Source: Conidiobolus coronatus NRRL 28638
Taxonomy: Eukaryota > Entomophthoromycota > Entomophthoromycetes > Entomophthorales > Conidiobolaceae
Reading direction: 5' to 3'
Length of the DNA: 64,000 bases
Assembly (NCBI GenBank): GCA_001566745.1
Contig: KQ964570.1
Coordinates: forward strand, 1 to 64,000
The translations under genes and the position numbers were made by a program. Position 1 is the first letter of the stretch, and each line of letters begins with the position of its first letter. Shown here in pieces: positions 1-9,532 of the stretch. A model generated the notes under the pieces. That model saw nothing but the letters and a program-made list of their open reading frames with translations. It did no database searches and was not told the origin of the DNA.

Positions 1-14
1 ATTTATAAATTACT

Positions 15-76
15 CCAATTTTACAACCCAATTTTACAACCGAGATTTTACGACCCAATTTTACGACATTTTACGG
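15..76. repeat. Degenerate 13-bp tandem repeat
   Basis: The unit ccaattttacaac occurs twice exactly (15-27, 28-40), then as a 14-base variant (41-54), a variant ending acgac (55-67) and a partial copy (68-76). No ORF spans it. No function can be read from it. The rest of the first 300 bases shows no gene. Confidence 0.8.
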
Positions 77-298
77 TTTGTCTCGTTAGAGCTATGGGAG
101 CGGGAGTTGGGGAAGCTGCTACACCGGCTGCGCGACGGTGGTTCTAGGCTGTGGGTAGAGAATCTACGTTAAAAATAATGTCTAAACGACAAACGGCTCC
201 AAGCCGTCTGCGAGGAGCCTAACTTCTTTAAAGTTGATTGTTTGTTGTAATGTTTAAGTAAGGTTTAATGACGGTAAATATATTGAGTTTAGCTTAAA

Positions 299-520
299 TC
301 AATCATACCTTGGTATTCTGAAGAGCACTTCGTTTGAGGCTGGTAGGTTGTTGACTGTCGCCATTCTTTTGATATAGTAATTTCCTGGAGATTCAAAGAC
401 TTCGTCTCTGTCGCACATTGACGCTAAAATTTCTTCTATTTTTTCGACGTTCATCCAATCAGTTCTGATTGATACAAGAAATGAACTCTTATGTTTTGGT
501 GAGTAATAAAAGGTCAACAT
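299..520 (-). CDS. Hypothetical protein, 73 aa
   Basis: The ORF starts at ATG (518-520) and encodes 73 residues. I do not recognise the sequence and see no signal peptide, membrane segment or Cys cluster. It is the last of a series of minus-strand ORFs that begins with the DNA polymerase at 4211. It could therefore belong to the same inserted element, or be a chance ORF. Confidence 0.35.
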   Translation of the reverse strand: MLTFYYSPKHKSSFLVSIRTDWMNVEKIEEILASMCDRDEVFESPGNYYIKRMATVNNLPASNEVLFRIPRYD

Positions 521-637
521 TTTAATTAGTTTGATGCGGATTTATTTTAATTTATATTGTGGGTGAGTTAAGCTACACAACCAAAGTTGTATTTTGGATT
601 TGGTCCCAAACCGTTAACGCTATTTCAATTAAAATTA

Positions 638-1769
638 TTAGTCTTGTTCAGCAAAACGTTCTGCAATCGAAATACTGTTTATACCCCCAACCTCAGCTGC
701 TAACTCGATCATACAAATTCCCCTCTCCCTTTCCATCATCTCTTCATTAACCTTGACTCCAACTTCCTCCTCAACCCCCTGAACTTTGTTGCTATACACA
801 AACCCTGTTGCCCGCATCTTTTGATGAGGTTTAGCTTCTATGCGATGCTTTAAACAGAATTTTCGAATGTTTGTTAGGAGACATGCTATCTTAAACTTTA
901 CGTCATATACATCATTTCTCTGTATATGTTTAGTATTGTCATCCCTAAAAACTTTGAACCCGCTAGTCAAATCTGCCATATATCTAGCTCCACTGTTATA
1001 AACGTTCTTGAGCTCTCTACTAGCTGTGTTTAAATCGTAATAACCCACCATCTTATTTGAAAGAGCTATATTTTTTTCTACTCCTTTTCTTAATCTAGCA
1101 TCAATTAAAACTTTATCCCCGTCATTAATACATCCGTGTATTTTACTGTTGCTAATAAAAGCTAAATCTTTCTCATCATTGTCACACATAGTCGTTCTCA
1201 TAGCATCAGTGTGTGCAAAAACTATATTATCTTCTACATCCTTACAAACCAACGTCCTATGCCCCTTCTTCGCTGAAGTTCCGCTTGTCACCTTAACTGT
1301 TTTACCGTTATTACCCCCATCTCCCAACTTAAAATTAACTTCATAGCTATATCTGCTATCGTGCAAATAAGTGGTCAAAGTGAAACCTTCAAATCTTCTA
1401 TCACCTTTGGATCCACTTGAAAAAAACTCTTGTTTTATAATCTCCACACAAACTTCCTAAATAACTCTCAAGCTTCTGATAATAGGTTTTCACGTCACCA
1501 GTAAATAGATCATAAAACTTTTTACTAAAAACTCTAAAATTGCCTGAGTGCAAATGCCGTTGCTCACTCCCATCTTCAGCAACCGAAGTACCTTGTGTAC
1601 CTGTAACTAATCCGTACAAAAACAGTAGACCTATGTGAATGTTCTTAAAGCCACCATAATCACCTGGAACAAAAATTTCTGTCAAAAAGAAATAGACAGC
1701 GATATATCCAACTTTCTCTTCCAAAGTTTCAACCACAATAGTCATAGATCCAACGTCACTCAAAACCAC
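638..1769 (-). pseudogene. DDE superfamily (DDE_Tnp_4/Harbinger-like) transposase, frameshifted
   Basis: Two overlapping minus-strand reading frames (1401-1769 and 638-1447) read as one protein of roughly 380 residues. The first contains FLYGLVTGTQGTSVAED, like the helix-turn-helix region of DDE_Tnp_4 proteins. The second carries the RNase-H-like core: a strand with VCKDVEDNIV, then LIDARLRKGV (usually AD+GF) and ASRELKNVYNSGARY at the third acidic position. Upstream of 1447 the second frame soon meets a stop, and neither frame has a convincing ATG covering the whole domain, so a frameshift near 1401-1447 is the simplest reading. The ORF follows the DNA polymerase, in its frame, after a single TGA. 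The family call is by pattern only. I saw no terminal inverted repeats or target duplication. It is likely a non-autonomous remnant, although a programmed frameshift cannot be excluded. Confidence 0.5.
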
Positions 1770-1826
1770 ATCCTCCTCAATTTTAACCTTACTACCCCAA
1801 ACACCTCGCCAACGATCTAAAATAGG

Positions 1827-4211
1827 TCAGTCTTCTCCCCCATAAAACGACACCCATTGCTCTCTTTTAGTGACTGCCTTGGCGATGGTAGATTCAGCCG
1901 AAATTTTTTTGACATTGAAACGTTGTTGCAGCTTGAATGGTTCCTTCAGATCAGTACATATCCTCTTATTTATCGATGATGATAATATGTATACTTGTTC
2001 GATAAGCATGTCCCTATAAACATTTAAGCCGACACAGTTTTCGACATCCATAAAATATTCGACTTTCTGATTCAGCGTGCATTTGCTTAGTGTATCTAAC
2101 AAATCTTTGGGTACAACTTTATCCTTCTTTATGTTAACTCCTTTAAATCTTTGCTTTACGATTTCATCATTATTATAGAAAATATAGCACTTTGGGGCTA
2201 CCAAAATAGCGTTGTGATTCTTACTCTCGATAGTAAACTTCCCAAACTCATCGCCGATTAAATCGTTGACTACTCCTAAATCCTCAGTTTTTATAAACGC
2301 GCTGTCTGTGTCCATTCCATACACAGATACTTTGGAAATCACAGAGTCATACATGAGTGTCCTAGCATAGCTATAAATTAAAGATCCATAAATAACTGGA
2401 CCGTTAGGACATATCTTGATCTTCTCTCCTTCGCTTATCACATAACTATTACCGAAGTGATACCTGATACTATCGTTATCAACAATTTTCTCGAATTTCG
2501 ATATATCATGTTCGCTAGTCAAAACTTTGCTCACGTTCTTACGCTTCCTCTGAGCGACTTTTCCTGAAAGTGAGTTCATCATTAATTTGCAAAACTCCCT
2601 TAGCACAGGGGTGTACCCGGACGACTCGTTTTCTTTTAGTTTATCTTGCTTCTTCTTCTCGCTTTTTAGGTTATAAAAATATTTATCAAATACTCCCCCT
2701 CGGTCACTCTCCCAATAGTAACCCTCCCCGACAGTAACTTTAACCGAATGTCTCTTTAAGCATTCAATATCGACGCTGTTGAGTACACAATTTATCTCGC
2801 CTAAATTGTGATTCCAATCAAGTGTTTCCCCCCTGAATGGTATTATGTGCTTCTTATCTGGTTGCTTACCGATCTTTACGTTATATACACCGATTTTACC
2901 GTTTTGGTATGAGTCCGTTTTGATTGCTTTTCCTACAGGAAATTTGTTAGCTAACATCACATGCGGGTATAAGCTCACAACATCGATAGCTGATAAATTC
3001 TCGTATTCACCTTTGAATACTTGAGCTCTCCCTCCTATAATACTCTTGCGTATAAAATCATCAATAACGTTGTCTTTTTCAATAGGGAGTTCAAAGTTTT
3101 TGTCAAGAGTTTTTAAAAATGATGAGTATGATAAGGATGCCACAGTTGGGAAATTTTCAATATTTGAATTAGTTAATGTTTTTACAGCTTTTCTACTTTT
3201 AAAGAACACTTCGGATAAAGCTACACAATCCCTGTTTACATATTTGCTTATTTCGTTTAAGTTATTATTTATGAAGTTTTGAAGTTGACCTTTGAACCTC
3301 TGTTCTTGCACATAGTTGTGGTCGAACGACAATTTTGGTAACTTACACCCGAAAGATTTGCAAGCCTTATCCAAGGATGTATTGAGCATTCTGCATAAGT
3401 CCCTTACAGTGAAATTTAAGAATCTAAAAGAAAGTATAGAATTACCCGCTATAACAACATCGTATGGGTCTAAATTACTCCTCACAATTTGCTCCATGAG
3501 AAAGAAGTTGTCAAACTTACTATTATTAAAGCCTATCAAACATGTTTTACGAGTCTTGCGACTCATCTTGATTATTCTGCTGACTATGTTTTCTCTCATA
3601 TCCACGGTAGTGTACTGTTCTTTAATGACTCCGTTTTGGTTGCATCTAATAATACTCCAAGCGTATGGCTCAAGAATCGATGTTTCAGGATTATATGTTG
3701 TTTCCAAATCATAAAACATGAAATCTGTTGTCAACTCGGTGTGTTGATGTAAGTACTCAGTGTTTTCTTCTATGTTGTCGTCTAATGTAGATCTATCTAT
3801 AGTATTTTTAATTACATCGAAGTGATTGTTCTGATACACTATTTGTCTAGAACCTGTACCATAAACTCTTTTAGCTGTGAGCTTAGTAGGGTTAGCATTA
3901 TCTATGATAGATGAATCCATAAAAACACTCACGTTGAAACCGAATAGCTTTTCAATATTTGGCACATCTTTTATAGATAGCATTTCATTAGGATGTTTAC
4001 CCATAAGCTTTCTTATGTTTTTGTTTGAGAACCTTAATATTTTAAAGTGTCTAAAGCATTCTATCAGGCAGTCGTTGTTTTCATTTTTAATATTGACTGT
4101 ACTGAAATTAGATAGCTCAAATTCTTGACTAGAATCGCCACCTACTATTACTCTTGTGATTGTCCAGAATTTTGATAGGTTTAGTGTCATTGAGCATGAC
4201 CTCGTTGCCAT
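1827..4211 (-). CDS. Family B DNA polymerase, protein-primed type (DNA_pol_B_2), virus/linear-plasmid-like
   Basis: The product is about 794 residues from ATG at 4209-4211; an upstream TTG would add 14. Proofreading motifs are FYDLETT (ExoI, about residue 168), IGFNNSKFDNF (ExoII, about 229) and YVNRDCVAL (ExoIII, about 326). Polymerase motifs are DVVSLYPHVM (A, about 410), KLMMNSLSGK (B, about 542) and YGMDTDSAF (C, about 634). The DxxSLYP plus DTDS set and the compact length fit protein-primed polymerases of linear plasmids, Polintons, adintoviruses and virophages, not cellular replicative polymerases. The N-terminal 150 residues contain NNDCLIECFRHF, of unclear function. The ORF is uninterrupted, and all catalytic acidic residues are present. 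No capsid, integrase or terminal repeat was seen nearby, so it may be a single captured gene rather than a whole element. Which group it belongs to needs a phylogeny. Confidence 0.93.
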   Translation of the reverse strand: MATRSCSMTLNLSKFWTITRVIVGGDSSQEFELSNFSTVNIKNENNDCLIECFRHFKILRFSNKNIRKLMGKHPNEMLSIKDVPNIEKLFGFNVSVFMDSSIIDNANPTKLTAKRVYGTGSRQIVYQNNHFDVIKNTIDRSTLDDNIEENTEYLHQHTELTTDFMFYDLETTYNPETSILEPYAWSIIRCNQNGVIKEQYTTVDMRENIVSRIIKMSRKTRKTCLIGFNNSKFDNFFLMEQIVRSNLDPYDVVIAGNSILSFRFLNFTVRDLCRMLNTSLDKACKSFGCKLPKLSFDHNYVQEQRFKGQLQNFINNNLNEISKYVNRDCVALSEVFFKSRKAVKTLTNSNIENFPTVASLSYSSFLKTLDKNFELPIEKDNVIDDFIRKSIIGGRAQVFKGEYENLSAIDVVSLYPHVMLANKFPVGKAIKTDSYQNGKIGVYNVKIGKQPDKKHIIPFRGETLDWNHNLGEINCVLNSVDIECLKRHSVKVTVGEGYYWESDRGGVFDKYFYNLKSEKKKQDKLKENESSGYTPVLREFCKLMMNSLSGKVAQRKRKNVSKVLTSEHDISKFEKIVDNDSIRYHFGNSYVISEGEKIKICPNGPVIYGSLIYSYARTLMYDSVISKVSVYGMDTDSAFIKTEDLGVVNDLIGDEFGKFTIESKNHNAILVAPKCYIFYNNDEIVKQRFKGVNIKKDKVVPKDLLDTLSKCTLNQKVEYFMDVENCVGLNVYRDMLIEQVYILSSSINKRICTDLKEPFKLQQRFNVKKISAESTIAKAVTKREQWVSFYGGED

Positions 4212-4212
4212 A

Positions 4213-4557
4213 CTAATTTTTTTCAATTTTGACTTCTTTATACTTTCTAGCAATTGCAGTCAACTCTTCGGAAATATTGCGGGATTGAGCTTCTCCATTA
4301 GAGCGATTACTATGGCCGTTCATATTAGGACCTGAAGTACGACGGCTAATGCTGAATCTTCTATTCCATGAAAAGAGAGGATCTAAAGAAAATGTATCTG
4401 AGTGCAATGGTCTATAAAACAGGCCAGGCTCCAGAGTATTTCGTAGATGCATCAAAGGTAATGTCAAGTAGAGGGTACTGTTTAATATAAGTTCTACATG
4501 GTGATAATTCTTTCTTAAGGAAGAACAAATGCAGTGGCTATCAATAGAGGTACCCAA
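4213..4557 (-). pseudogene. Possible Ty1/copia reverse transcriptase C-terminal scrap
   Basis: The open frame of 114 codons includes PLMHLRNTLEPGLFYRP. This weakly resembles the copia stretch in which a Leu-Arg-Tyr-Leu helix precedes GLFY, just before the RNase H domain. Nothing else in it fits copia, and no upstream reverse transcriptase motifs were found. It overlaps the extreme 5' end of the polymerase ORF in another frame. It may equally be chance. Confidence 0.2.
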
Positions 4558-5007
4558 GTCAAGGGAACTAAGACCAGATTTATATAATCAGTCAAAGATT
4601 CTATACATTTTGTCTCTGTATCAATAACTATTTAAACATTGTATGTAAATAATGTAATTCAGGTTCAAGTAATGTTAATACTCTTTTTAAGCAGAGTTGT
4701 TAAACCATAAGGTATGTTGATTTGTAATTGGAATTTGTGAATATTGTGTTAGTCTGGCTCAACATGATCAGAAATTATAGTTCAGGGACAAAGGGTTTAG
4801 ATATCATTGTACCATAAAGACCATCGTATTCTACCGAATTCTTATAGATAAAAGTACTACTCTGCCTATAACAACTCTTGAAGTACACAATGTTTCTTTT
4901 ATTAGCTTGGGTTTAAAGTCTTCCTGGAGAGCTATCCATGCTCTACGAACCAAATATCCAGAAACTGAGACTGAGTCTCTCGCTCTAAAATTTCCAGTTG
5001 GTTTAAT

Positions 5008-5067
5008 GTAAGTTGCTTAGTCTTTATCATATATTTAATACAATTATTAATAAAACTTATTAATTAG
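5008..5067 (+). other. Probable spliceosomal intron (GTAAGT...TTAG)
   Basis: A 60-base AT-rich stretch begins GTAAGT and ends TAATTAG. It lies directly before the pterin dehydratase-like exon at 5068, at the point where known genes of that family read into the VYN motif. The length and borders suit a fungal intron. The upstream coding piece does not look like the same gene. Confidence 0.5.
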
Positions 5068-5178
5068 GTTTACAACAGAGTTGAAATCACTTTAGCCACC
5101 CATGAATGCGCAGGTTTATCAAAGAGAGATGTTGACTTGGTTAAATTTATTGAAAATGTTTATAACAATAAGCAATAA
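5068..5178 (+). pseudogene. Pterin-4a-carbinolamine dehydratase, terminal exon only
   Basis: The 36 codons ending in TAA contain [20 protein letters not shown] followed by [10 protein letters not shown]. This closely matches the C-terminus of PCD/DCoH, which dehydrates 4a-hydroxytetrahydrobiopterin. The conserved THECAGLS segment is intact. The upstream part of the enzyme, including the first catalytic His residues and the HPEW motif, is missing. The preceding open stretch (about 4845-5007, ending PVGLM) is unrelated as far as I can tell. This is therefore an orphan 3' exon, probably moved with its intron border. Confidence in the family is high; confidence in function is nil. Confidence 0.75.
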
Positions 5179-5198
5179 TCCCGAATCTATAGCTCAAT

Positions 5199-5650
5199 TC
5201 ATTTTTTCTGTAACTCAGGATTTGATTCAGTAATTGAAATTAAGAGTAGTAAAGTATCGCTTCTTAATCTCTCATTTTGTTCTAATAGTAGTTCCGTCAA
5301 AAAGCCTACTGTATTTGGGTTAGATAAAATTCCAAATTGAACCAAGTGAGGAACATGAGAATACAACTTTGATAGACATTCTAAAGCTGCTTTAGTTTTA
5401 CCAGTAATTAGCCAGCAACAGGGTTTACAATAACAGTAGAAAGCCTTTGACCATTCTGTATTATTTTGAAGGCTGTTAAAAAGCTCAATTGCTTGCTCAT
5501 ATTCACCAAGTAACATTTGACCCAACCCTGATCATAAGAAATTAAATAATCTAATTCCTTCAAAGTGTCTGACTTAGAGTTAAGAGGCTTATCTAAGAGT
5601 TCATTAGCTTCTTGATACTCTGGAGTTTGGTAGCTTGGACGATGAGACAA
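5199..5650 (-). pseudogene. IML2/TTC39-like TPR protein fragment, frameshifted
   Basis: Two minus-strand frames overlap at 5408-5525. The upstream one carries YQTPEYQEANELL. The downstream one carries MLLGEYEQAIELF and NNTEWSKAFYCYCKPCCWL. That order and the W-SKAF-Y pattern are typical of the IML2/TTC39 family, which includes yeast Iml2 (inclusion-body clearance). The full protein is several hundred residues longer, so most of it is absent. A frameshift and the missing ends mark it as a remnant. It abuts the pterin dehydratase exon. Confidence 0.5.
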
Positions 5651-5766
5651 AAATGATACAATTCCAGAGTAATAAGCAGTTGAACTAACGCAGCCATTGG
5701 ACCGTGTAATCCTTCATATACTAGGGATTGCTTTAAGAGCAGTATACAAACAAGAACCCGATCGCT

Positions 5767-5818
5767 TGCTCTACCTCTACAGTTTTCTTTACCTCTACAG
5801 CTTTGTAGAGCTCTACAG
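5767..5818. repeat. Cluster of ctctacag direct and inverted repeats
   Basis: The words ctctacag and ctctac recur four times within about 50 bases, together with the inverted form ctgtagag/tgtagag. The arrangement could form small hairpins. It lies in non-coding, decayed sequence with no gene association. Confidence 0.5.
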
Positions 5819-7376
5819 AACTATTCAGCTCAATAGTTTTTCCTGCTGATAAATCACTTATGCAACTGCGTTGCAGGGGCGTGCTCAACAGTTCTGTAGC
5901 CTTTTAACTCTACTGCTCTGTAGCTTTCTCAGACTCCTTTTCGTCCTCCCCTGCCAAGCCTGAGTCGTTCGATGGGCTTTTTGTCATATTCTGGGTATGT
6001 AGCCGTATCTAAAATCAGGGTCGATCCAATTGTCGTACCATTTCTCCTCTTTAATGTCGTTATCTCTTATAAACCTTTTGACGTTAAAAAGAAGGCATGC
6101 CAATCGAAATTGAATGTCATAAAATTCATTGTCTTTGATGTTGGAGAAAATTTTATCCCAAAAACACTAATCCAATATGTTAAATATGAGGTTGATCTAT
6201 TAAAAGTGAAGGATGTTAGATATAAAATGGTGATATTACCGGAACAGCCCCCAAATTTTCTTCTAAATAAGAACAAACCTGCAATATGCAAGGCCCTAAT
6301 TATTTTGACTTGCTTGACATTACACCGTATATAATTGAATAGAGTTTGTACGACTTAGCTTAACCAAAATCAAATTACGAAAGAGAAGATGAGCCTGATG
6401 AAAAAATTTTCGAAGTTGCCGATATCTTAACCTATGCATCTCAATTCCGTGAAGCCGAATAAGAGCCACTTAACCAACAATTATATAATTAGTGGTTGGC
6501 ACAAAGTAGCTCATACGAGGGTTTATAGAAATAGCGTGTCCATGCTACAATTCACACCTGTTTAGTAACAAGTGTTCATACACACCACCGACTAGTATTA
6601 TGTATGTGCCGTGTGAAAATGAGATAGACCTAATCCAAGTCATGCCAACAACACCCCAGCAATAATGCTTCGACTCTTACTCGCAAGTGGTAATAATAAG
6701 AAGATTTAAGGTTTTTATCTCTAAATCGTTGTTATAGTGTAAAGCTAGCAAGAAAAAGGGACTAACACAGGGGAAGTATCTATTAATGTTGCAATAATCA
6801 AACGTGTCACAACAATGTCTTCACCCCTTATCTGAACCACCCAGCGCTACAACCTCTATTCATGTCGTAACTTGCAAGTTACTCTGTTATCTATAGAGTT
6901 TATAATAAACGCAATTGATAAATGCATGCCCTATAACTTCAGAAAGTTAAAGCAGCAAACAGTCGAGCTATGAGAGACTACTGTGGATGGCTTTTAATTT
7001 ACAGTTAGGCTCGCCAATTTGAATATCTAGCCACACACTACACCGCTTTTTCAAACGAATTCTCTAAAGGGTGTCTAGGGATATATTATTATAATGCAGT
7101 AGCCAGTGACGACACTTTTAATACCAAGCCAAAGAGGCCTAGTAAGAGCCTGTCGCAGGGATAGTAGCGCCAATAGTGCTTGAAGGTATTTTTAAGAATT
7201 CCTCTAAGAAATGGAAGGCTACATGCCCTACAGTGCTTCGCTCCGGCTACTATATGTAGAGCTTTTCATACCCATAAGCTTACAATAATTGTGTTAATGG
7301 TCATGGAGTCTACTTTTCATTAGAGTCTGTCTATTATTAAAAAAAGGTGATGATCCCTTGAGCATAGTGAAATCTA
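5819..7376. other. Gene-free stretch
   Basis: No ORF here looks like protein. A short open piece near 6385-6460 reads EPDEKIFEVADILTYASQFREAE before a stop and could be a gene scrap. The longest ORF (5972-6334, plus) has no recognisable content. No RNA gene was recognised. Confidence 0.4.
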
Positions 7377-9334
7377 ACTTGGGTTGCATACATACACTAT
7401 TTCATCTGAATCATATTCAAACGATTGAAATAAGGATTTAGCAAGTGCGTTGACGGAACCCTTGCCCCTTTCATGTGTCTTAGTTGCTGAAATTATATCT
7501 TTGTTATGGCTTAAATCCGGTTTATTCTGTTTGAATAATGCTGATCTGGAAAGCTTTCCTTCATTGATGGCAGTTCAGGCGATGTCGATAATTCAGACGG
7601 CTTGTTACCAGCTAGCACGCTAGAGCTTAAAGAAACTAAATACCAAGTTCAACAGGAATATGATAATTTTAATTTCAACAGTTAAATTATCCGAATTTTG
7701 GAAGAATTGAATACCTGTTCTAGATAACTTCAATAACTCGAACTGAATAACGTCACTGAATGAGGGTGGACAGTTACCAAAAGACTTAATAAGCTTAAAA
7801 TCTTGAATAAAAGTAGTTACCAATTCCTCACTACGATCCCCATAAAAATGGAAGCAATGAGATAGATTCAGATTGTGAGAAAAAACGGCTGCAGAACTGC
7901 AATTAGAGATAAGCTCATTTCAATAGCGGATTTGTTAAACTGCTTTTAACTCCTTAATAGTTTTAGTATTATCTAAAATTAGCAGCTCTTCAGGGTCTTC
8001 ACCCGGATGCAACTCAATATAACACTAATACAGCTATAGCGCTTTGGTTCGGTATTGTGCAATCTTGCTTCAAGGATTAGATTTAAAAATAAATAGCGCA
8101 ATAATGGGCATAAAGGAGGTCCTTCTAGCTTAGTTCTCTTAAGTTTTTGTAAAAAGGTATTCATATATCTTAAATACCTTACATTATAAAGTGTTGGAAG
8201 TGTCTTTGACACTAAAGCATCAACAATTTTAGAGTAACTTGGGGTAGTAATACTAATGTTTTCTTCCTTAGTGAGTTAATTCATCAGTTCTATTAAAATA
8301 TGGCTCTTATCATCTGCTAAAACTGATTTGATATACTTGATAGAGTCCAAATCTAATTGTTTTTTAGGTAAAATCGATGAATTATTAAACAATTTCAATT
8401 ATCCAGCAGTACCGAATCCACTAGTAACACGAACTTGGTTACTCGAGATAAACCATTTTCACCAATCTGCTGGGCAATGCTAACAAGTATTGAGTGAGGT
8501 AGAGGTAAATCAAGGGAAAGGAGACAGCCTCTGAGCATTATCTGCATTTCACCTAAGCTTAGTTGATAATTCTTACTTGCAATCTAAGTAGTTATAGAGA
8601 TCAAAGCAAGCTCTGCTTCTACTAAGGAGGCCTCTATTTAGGTCTGTATTAGGTGCCCATATACACTTCATCCTATTAAGTAGAATCATGCATCTATAAG
8701 TTATAACTTCTCTTATAAGGTTTTACTTTAAGACAAATAAGTGGCAAAGAAGTTCTGCAATATTTCTGTTAAGTAATGGCTGTAAAATCTAATATGCTCT
8801 TATCAAAAGGAGGACACATTTAATCATACTTCCAATAGGAAAATACCGTTTGTAACGCAGCTTGTCTTCCATTTGCTGAGGGAAAACTAATTTCAATTAA
8901 ACCTACTGATCTTCTCGGGAGTATCGCGTGTGCACGAAATTGTTGGTAAAATCCTCCAAGCATCAAAAAATCCTTCAACAAATCAAGAATACTTGCTCTA
9001 TTCTATATGGTTTAATTGTAGCTTACAATTTAACCGTGCAAAGCCGATTGAAACAGGGTACTTGTTCTTGAAGGCTAGAGATCAAAATCAATCAGAAATA
9101 AAGTAAAATGAAGATTCCTTCCCTTTACAATAGCTTGAGTTTCTTCGTCATCATTATCAAATTCTTTCTCATAGAAACCTCCTTTATCGGATTCTTCATC
9201 TTCAGGTTTACTATACTTGGATATCGATGAATTTCTAGAGAACATACCGGGAAAAAACGCAGTAAAATATTGGTGGCATAGAAAGTCCTTTCCTCAGCCT
9301 CCTCTACCACGGCAATATATCTATTCAAGACCAA
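7377..9334 (-). pseudogene. Decayed minus-strand coding remnants, unidentified
   Basis: Several minus-strand stretches read like protein but are cut by stops. About 7377-7600 ends in LFQSFEYDSDEIVYVCNPS. 7620-7823 has CPPSFSDVIQFELLKLS then TGIQFF, which weakly recalls a plant/fungal Tnp2-type transposase. 7979-8212 is basic and Leu-rich. About 9115-9240 is acidic (EDEESDKGG...EKEFDNDDEE). I cannot assign any of them. They may be pieces of one large degraded gene or of several. Confidence 0.3.
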
Positions 9335-9532
9335 GAATTAAGCTTTTCAGAGGATTATAATTTCTATTATAAAGAAAGCGGCGGGTGGTTAGAAGTCTTA
9401 CTTTAAACATAATTTTGACACTTCTTTTTTTCTCAATAATTAATTCTTATATTTATTAAATAATACTATATCTTTCCCATTGCTTTAAATACTAACTCAT
9501 TAGCTAAATTTAAATTGATTGGTTTACAAGCT

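Noticed and set aside
3046-3752. Plus-strand ORFs opposite the DNA polymerase
   Set aside because: They are shadows of the polymerase gene; none shows domain content.
4212-4260. Linear-plasmid promoter box (UCS, ATNTGA) upstream of the DNA polymerase start; also checked before the helicase at 52070-52140
   Set aside because: Only near matches (AATTGA) are present at either gene, so I cannot claim plasmid-type promoters have been kept.
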